A stretch of DNA of 8,816 bases from Desulfuromonadales bacterium (GTDB lineage: Bacteria; Desulfobacterota; Desulfuromonadia; Desulfuromonadales; UBA2294). The translations under genes and the position numbers were made by a program. The notes beneath the pieces are model-generated. The model saw only the letters and a list, made by a program, of their open reading frames with translations. It was not told the origin of the DNA and ran no database searches. Shown here piece by piece: positions 5,570-8,816 of this stretch (position 1 is the stretch's first letter; each line of letters begins with the position of its first letter). The stretch spans positions 1 to 8,816 of the forward strand of contig JACUTX010000095.1 in NCBI GenBank assembly GCA_014859615.1, in the 5' to 3' direction.

Positions 5570-6391
5570 CTAGACTGTCGCGTCTGAATCGGCCGGAATT
5601 TTAAACTCGCACGGCACCTTGGTCTGACAGAGGCCGCAGCCGGTTGCCTTGACTCCATACCCGGTCGCGACACGATCGGGGACGGTGCCGTAGACATAGG
5701 CCCGGCACTTCTGTTTGTCGTGCCCCTGATCGGACAAGGCCCCGACCGGACAGCGGGCGATGCAGAGACCACAACCTCCGCTGCTGAAACGCAGACAGTT
5801 GGAGCGATAGTTGGCTACGTTGCGGGGCGTCGGCAAAAGGGGGGAATCGGTGATCAGGCTTCCGAGACGATGCGCCATCCCTCTGCGGGTAATCAGGGCG
5901 TCGTTGAGGCTGAAGGTACCGAGTCCGGCCGCATAGGCGGCGTGACGTTCGGACCAATTGGAAGCCGGGCCGGATCCCGGCAGCTCAACCGCCTGCCAGC
6001 GCGCTGAGAGCTGTGGAGCCAGAGCCAGATACCCCCGCTTTTCGAGCCAATCGACCAGATGGCGGCGCAGCAGAACGTTGAACGTCTCACCGAGATCGCG
6101 GGTGCGCGCCCAGGCGCGGGAGGGGAACTGCTGTTGCTGACGATTGCTCTGCCGGGTGGTTTCTGCGACCGGCAAGACCCAGCAGACCACCGAGGCCGCC
6201 TGCGGCAGCAGCTCGATCGGAGTGAGATGAAAATCGCCGATGATCTGCTTATAGTCGCCGAAGAGCGAATCGGTCGCCGCCGCAACACCGATCAACGGTT
6301 GTTCGAAGTAGGGCGTCACCCCGTCTTCCTGCAGATTGGCTGCGCTTTCCCGCACAAATCGTTCGATTTCGCTGATCAACTGATGCTGCAT
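5570..6391 (-). CDS. QueG-like (COG1600) 4Fe-4S protein
   Basis: This 273-residue cytoplasmic iron-sulfur protein is related to epoxyqueuosine reductase. The stretch SERHAAYAAGLGTFSLNDAL followed by ITRRGMAHRLGSLITDSPL (about 147-185) matches the QueG core, where a GLG motif is followed by an LG-x-LIT-D motif. The ferredoxin part has GGCGLCIARCPVGAL (C207, C210, C214) with C199 and C229 nearby, and a second group GCGLCQTKVPCEF (C252, C255, C261). The second group is C-x2-C-x5-C, not the usual C-x2-C-x3-C-P, so the clusters may differ from QueG. It is about 100 residues shorter than typical QueG, and a true queuosine role is doubtful. The start at 6391 has AGGAG 9 nt upstream; the longer open frame to 6547 would overlap the upstream gene. 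It lies 34 nt behind the flavin reductase gene and is probably co-transcribed, perhaps as an electron carrier. Confidence 0.85.
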   Translation of the reverse strand: MQHQLISEIERFVRESAANLQEDGVTPYFEQPLIGVAAATDSLFGDYKQIIGDFHLTPIELLPQAASVVCWVLPVAETTRQSNRQQQQFPSRAWARTRDLGETFNVLLRRHLVDWLEKRGYLALAPQLSARWQAVELPGSGPASNWSERHAAYAAGLGTFSLNDALITRRGMAHRLGSLITDSPLLPTPRNVANYRSNCLRFSSGGCGLCIARCPVGALSDQGHDKQKCRAYVYGTVPDRVATGYGVKATGCGLCQTKVPCEFKIPADSDATV

Positions 6392-6425
6392 CGACTTCGT
6401 CTCCTGATGACCTTCATTATCCCGG

Positions 6426-7490
6426 TCAAACAACAATACAGCGAATCCCCCCCTCTTTGAGACCGGGGCGAAAACAGCCGTTACATGAGATACAGGTTGC
6501 ACGATGGGTTGCATCGGCCTGCCAGCGGTTGACCAGATCCGGCTCACGGATCAACGGGCGAGACAGAGCAACAAAATCGACCGCTCCCCCTTTTAGCAGC
6601 TCTTCGGCAATCGCCGGTGAGCGAATGCCGCCGACCACCATAACCGGCGCTTTGACCGCCTGTTTGATGGCGCGGGCGTAATCGGCATTGTAGGCCTCCT
6701 GCTCGGGCCTGTCGATCAGTTGCCGCACGGGACTCAGCGCCCCGGCGGCAGCGGTCCCGGAGCTGACTTCGATCGCATCAATCCCCCAGGCATCGAGCTG
6801 ACCGGCGACGATAACCGCCTCTTCGAGGGTGAAACCGCCGTCAATATTATCGGCGGCGGTCAGTTTGATCGTCACCGGATAATCGTTCCCGACCTCCCTG
6901 CGCACCGCCTGATAAACTTCGCGCAGAAAACGTGTCCGATTCTCCAGCGAGCCGCCATAATTGTCCTGACGCCGATTGGTCAGTGGCGAGAGAAACTGAT
7001 TAATCAGATAACCGTGGGCACCATGCAGCTGCAGACCATCGAACCCGGATTCTTGCGCTCTCTTCGCCGCCGCCGCAAAAGCTGCGACCAGTTCGTCGAT
7101 ATCGTGCTGATGCATGGCACGAAGCGAGGTGGCATCCTTTGCCGAAGGGGCGAGGGGGGCGTCCGTCGCCGCCAGACCGCCAGCATGAACCAACTGACAA
7201 AAGACCCTCCCGCCATGATCGTGAACGACATCGGTCAACTTCTGCAGCGCCGGAATCAGCGAATCGTTATCGATCCCCATTTTCCCAGGCATCTGCTTGC
7301 CATCAGCACGCACGTAGCTGTAGCCGGAGATAATCAGACCGACCCCCCCTTTGACAAGCTCCCGATAGAGTTCGAGCAGACGCCGCGACGCCTCCCCCTC
7401 GGGAGTGCACATCCCCTCCCAGGTAGCGCTGCGAACGATGCGGTTTTTCAGTCTGAGCCGGTTCATTGACCCTTCTTTAAACAGGAACAT
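6426..7490 (-). CDS. Old-yellow-enzyme family NAD(P)H:flavin oxidoreductase
   Basis: This 354-residue FMN-dependent ene-reductase is a TIM barrel that reduces activated C=C bonds or related electrophiles with NAD(P)H. It opens with LRLKNRIVRSATWEG. The active-site pair is H156 and H159 in LHGAHGYLINQFLSPLTNRR, followed by DNYGGSLENRTRF, all hallmarks of the family. FMN-phosphate contacts lie in VVGGIRS and ALSRPLIREP. The end carries CISCNGC plus a fourth cysteine (C333, C336, C339, C351), like the 4Fe-4S site of 2,4-dienoyl-CoA reductase (FadH). The middle spacing is one residue shorter, and the protein stops three residues later with no FAD/NADH domain. The ATG at 7490 is preferred: AAGG lies 10 nt upstream and the N terminus aligns with the family. 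The frame continues open to 7766, but that stretch is repeat-containing leader. It is divergent from a NemR-like regulator, as expected for an inducible electrophile reductase. Confidence 0.93.
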   Translation of the reverse strand: MFLFKEGSMNRLRLKNRIVRSATWEGMCTPEGEASRRLLELYRELVKGGVGLIISGYSYVRADGKQMPGKMGIDNDSLIPALQKLTDVVHDHGGRVFCQLVHAGGLAATDAPLAPSAKDATSLRAMHQHDIDELVAAFAAAAKRAQESGFDGLQLHGAHGYLINQFLSPLTNRRQDNYGGSLENRTRFLREVYQAVRREVGNDYPVTIKLTAADNIDGGFTLEEAVIVAGQLDAWGIDAIEVSSGTAAAGALSPVRQLIDRPEQEAYNADYARAIKQAVKAPVMVVGGIRSPAIAEELLKGGAVDFVALSRPLIREPDLVNRWQADATHRATCISCNGCFRPGLKEGGIRCIVV

Positions 7491-7590
7491 CCTCGATTTT
7501 CCTTTCTTTTTGAACTTTTTGTAAAGTGCCTTTATACGTCCCACGCGCAGTGATTTAATCGGAAAAGCTGTCAAAAAAAACTTGAAAACT

Positions 7591-7640
7591 CTGGATCCCC
7601 GATGAAAGCATTCGGGGATGACAATCTTTTTTGCAATAGA
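7591..7640. repeat. Dispersed hairpin repeat, copy 3
   Basis: The stem ATCCCCGA (7595-7602) / TCGGGGAT (7612-7619) is extended inwards by TG/CA with a bulged T. It is bordered by CTGG on the left and GACAATCTTTTTTGCAA on the right. Its complement has the same plan as 1277-1314, and its right half is nearly identical to 4765-4787. It lies in the untranslated leader of the flavin reductase gene, where it would form an RNA hairpin. Confidence 0.6.
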
Positions 7641-7759
7641 CTCCTCGATACCAGGTTCCATCAACCCCCCACCCGCAGAGTCACCCTTACAAAAAAAACT
7701 GTCAAGATTAAATACCCCGAAAAAGATCCTGCGGACTTCAGTTTTATTGCAAAGGCCTC

Positions 7760-7792
7760 TTGACAATAGATTGAATCATGGTTCAATGTAAA
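7760..7792. promoter_or_regulatory. Overlapping face-to-face promoters (tetR and flavin reductase)
   Basis: On the plus strand TTGACA (7760-7765, 6/6) is followed after 16 nt by TTCAAT (7782-7787, 4/6), giving a start near 7794 for tetR. On the minus strand TTTACA (7787-7792, 5/6) is followed after 18 nt by TATTGT (7763-7768, 4/6) for the flavin reductase. The hexamers interlock, so one polymerase would exclude the other and a repressor in the common spacer could silence both. The -10 matches are modest. Confidence 0.5.
7770..7787. promoter_or_regulatory. Palindrome in the shared promoter spacer
   Basis: ATTGAATCATGGTTCAAT is an 18-bp inverted repeat with 8 of 9 arm pairs (the exception is T against G). 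It occupies the spacer of both divergent promoters. It could be an operator for the adjacent TetR protein or for another regulator. Confidence 0.45.
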
Positions 7793-7794
7793 CC

Positions 7795-7822
7795 ACAAAA
7801 CAAACCGAACGGTCTGTTTTGT
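7795..7822. promoter_or_regulatory. Probable TetR (NemR-like) operator
   Basis: Arms ACAAAACAAACCG (7795-7807) and CGGTCTGTTTTGT (7810-7822) are separated by AA and pair at 12 of 13 positions. The core ACCG-NN-CGGTCTG closely resembles the palindrome bound by E. coli NemR (GACCG-NN-CGGTC type). It covers the predicted transcription start of the regulator and ends 4 nt before its GGAG ribosome site, a standard autorepression position. Confidence 0.7.
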
Positions 7823-7838
7823 TTATGGAGTAACAATC

Positions 7839-8426
7839 ATGATGAGCAAAGGTGAACAAACCCGCGAACGCATTCTGACCGAAGCCACAGCGCTCTTTAA
7901 TCGGCAGGGGATTGCCGCAACGACGATCAACGACCTGCTCAAGGCGACCGGCGCCACCAAGGGGAATCTCTACTTTCATTTTTCCGGCAAAGAGCAGGTC
8001 GGACTCGAAGTGTTAAGCCGAGCCCGCGCAGCCTTCAAGACCTTTCTGGAAAATGCTTTGCAGGGCGAAACCCCTGGTGCCGAGCTTGAGCAGTTTTTCT
8101 GTCAGGTGCTGGAGAAAAATCGCAGCAAAGGTTTTGTCGGCGGCTGCCTGTTCGGCAATACCGCGCTGGAAGCGAGTGACACGGCGCCGCAATTTGCCAA
8201 TCTGGTCAGTGAGGTTTTCGCCGAATGGATTGACAAACTGCAGAAAACCATCGCTGCGGCGCAGAGTTTTGGCCAGGTTCGCCAGGATCTGCCTGCCGAC
8301 CAGCTGGCCGAACTGGTGGTGATCATCATCGAAGGCGGCATCATGCAGGCGCGCTTAAACAAAGCGGAAGGGGCACTCACCCGTGCCCTGGGCACATTAC
8401 GGGTACTGCTCGAACTCAAACCTTAA
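7839..8426 (+). CDS. TetR/AcrR-family regulator, NemR-like
   Basis: This 195-residue transcriptional repressor is of typical TetR size. The N-terminal DNA-binding domain covers about residues 8-54, with the helix-turn-helix in TTINDLLKATGATKGNLYFH followed by FSGKEQV. The C-terminal ligand domain contains GFVGGCLFGNTALEAS. C103 lies where E. coli NemR has its reactive C106 in SGCLTVKLSAE, the thiol that senses electrophiles and hypochlorite. NemR K175, which tunes that cysteine, aligns with R172 here (GGIMQARLNK against GANLQAKISRS). A second cysteine is C88. The first ATG at 7839 lies 8 nt after GGAG; an adjacent ATG at 7842 is equally usable. It is divergent from an old-yellow-enzyme gene, the NemR target class, and 33 nt ahead of an AhpD-like gene on the same strand. 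Family firm; the NemR-type signal is inference. Confidence 0.93.
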   Translation: MMSKGEQTRERILTEATALFNRQGIAATTINDLLKATGATKGNLYFHFSGKEQVGLEVLSRARAAFKTFLENALQGETPGAELEQFFCQVLEKNRSKGFVGGCLFGNTALEASDTAPQFANLVSEVFAEWIDKLQKTIAAAQSFGQVRQDLPADQLAELVVIIIEGGIMQARLNKAEGALTRALGTLRVLLELKP

Positions 8427-8459
8427 CCGGCACGTTTAACGCCAATCTGGAGACGATTT

Positions 8460-8816
8460 ATGAAACGAATTGATACGGTTGCACCGGGCACAGCCTCACC
8501 TGAAGTCGAAGCAATCTTTCAGGAGATCCAAAAAGCTTTCGGGATGATCCCGAATCTCTTCAAAACCTACGCCCATCATCCCCCCTTGCTGGAAGCTAAC
8601 TGGCACAAGGTGAAGCGCGTCATGATGGAAGGGGTCTTGTCGCGCAAGACCAAAGAGACGATTGCGCTGCTGGTTTCCAGGGATAACGGCTGTAAATACT
8701 GTGTGGCCGCCCACAGCGGAGCACTCAAGGCGATCGGCGTCAGCGCCGAGGAGATCTCCCGCATCGAAACCGATCTGGATCAGGCGGATTTCACCGACAA
8801 GGAGCGGGCGCTGATC
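8460..8816 (+). CDS. AhpD/carboxymuconolactone decarboxylase-like protein (cut by window edge)
   Basis: The first 119 residues of a helical CMD-domain protein are present and the frame is open to the right edge. Relatives annotated as peroxidase-related enzymes are roughly 180-190 residues, so about a third is missing. The redox motif is intact: C78 and C81 in DNGCKYCVAAHSGAL with H85, the C-x2-C-x3-H arrangement of AhpD alkylhydroperoxidases. The N-terminal stretch GMIPNLFKTYAHHPPLLEAN is typical of this subgroup. GGAG (8449-8452) lies 7 nt before the ATG. It follows tetR by 33 nt and should be under the same autoregulated promoter. It probably helps remove peroxides or related oxidants in the cytoplasm; the exact substrate is unknown. 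Confidence 0.9.
   Translation, partial: MKRIDTVAPGTASPEVEAIFQEIQKAFGMIPNLFKTYAHHPPLLEANWHKVKRVMMEGVLSRKTKETIALLVSRDNGCKYCVAAHSGALKAIGVSAEEISRIETDLDQADFTDKERALI

Larger units (their letters stand above)
7491..7838. other. Divergent control region between the flavin reductase and tetR
   Basis: This 348-nt gap has no gene. From right to left it contains the tetR ribosome site (GGAG, 7827-7830), a long inverted repeat (7795-7822), face-to-face promoters around a palindrome (7760-7792), then a leader of about 270 nt for the flavin reductase. That leader includes a dispersed repeat (7591-7640). The sequence TTGCAAAGGCCTC (about 7747-7759) resembles the border of the repeat copies (GCAA-AG-CTC), so another worn copy may reach into the promoter. 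Confidence 0.5.

Noticed and set aside
6392..6547. N-terminal extension of the QueG-like protein by 52 residues
   Set aside because: It would overlap the end of the flavin reductase gene out of frame. ATG at 6391 has AGGAG upstream and a family-like start.
6720..7469. A 249-codon open frame on the plus strand
   Set aside because: It is the antisense shadow of the flavin oxidoreductase gene and shows no protein-family features.
7491..7766. N-terminal extension of the flavin oxidoreductase by 92 residues
   Set aside because: The extension runs through a dispersed hairpin repeat, is lysine-rich and lacks family similarity. The start at 7490 aligns with the family and has a ribosome site.
1..8816. 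CRISPR array, tRNA, rRNA, transposase or phage attachment site
   Set aside because: No regularly spaced repeats, cloverleaf, rRNA-like stretch or transposase/integrase motifs were seen on either strand.

Overview
The window is 8.8 kb of chromosome-like DNA with moderately high GC. It reads like an anaerobic, metal-respiring deltaproteobacterium of the Desulfuromonas/Geobacter type. That guess rests on protein flavour, a short old-yellow-enzyme ending in a cysteine cluster, and small dispersed repeats between genes. No 16S or other phylogenetic marker is present, so the assignment is inference.

Left half (about 1-4552, all minus strand): an arsenic locus. In transcription order it holds a lipoprotein of the PhnD/AioX-like periplasmic binding family (3611-4552), a membrane histidine kinase with HAMP, PAS, HisKA and HATPase domains (1847-3607, 3 nt behind it), an ArsR repressor (1457-1801), a 410-nt spacer and an Acr3 arsenite efflux pump cut by the left edge (1-1046). 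No response regulator is present. ArsR has its own near-consensus promoter whose 17-bp spacer is filled by an inverted repeat, the likely ArsR operator. The predicted transcript would start at or next to the AUG. The arsR-acr3 spacer holds two repeat elements, a half copy of the operator and what looks like the decayed 3' end of an arsenate reductase gene (arsC).

Middle (4553-5560): a 381-nt divergent gap with a 14-bp palindrome and a repeat fragment. It is followed by a free-standing Hen1-type RNA 3'-terminal 2'-O-methyltransferase on the plus strand, without the Hen1 N-terminal domain or a Pnkp partner in view.

Right half (5570-8816): a redox/electrophile-response divergon. On the minus strand a short old-yellow-enzyme flavin reductase (6426-7490) is followed by a QueG-like (COG1600) 4Fe-4S protein (5570-6391). 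Divergently, on the plus strand, a NemR-like TetR regulator (7839-8426) precedes an AhpD/carboxymuconolactone-decarboxylase-like gene cut by the right edge (8460-8816). The shared control region has overlapping divergent promoters, a palindrome in their common spacer, and a second long inverted repeat with an ACCG-AA-CGGT core like the NemR box. The genes fit a unit that detects reactive electrophiles or oxidants and induces reductases against them.
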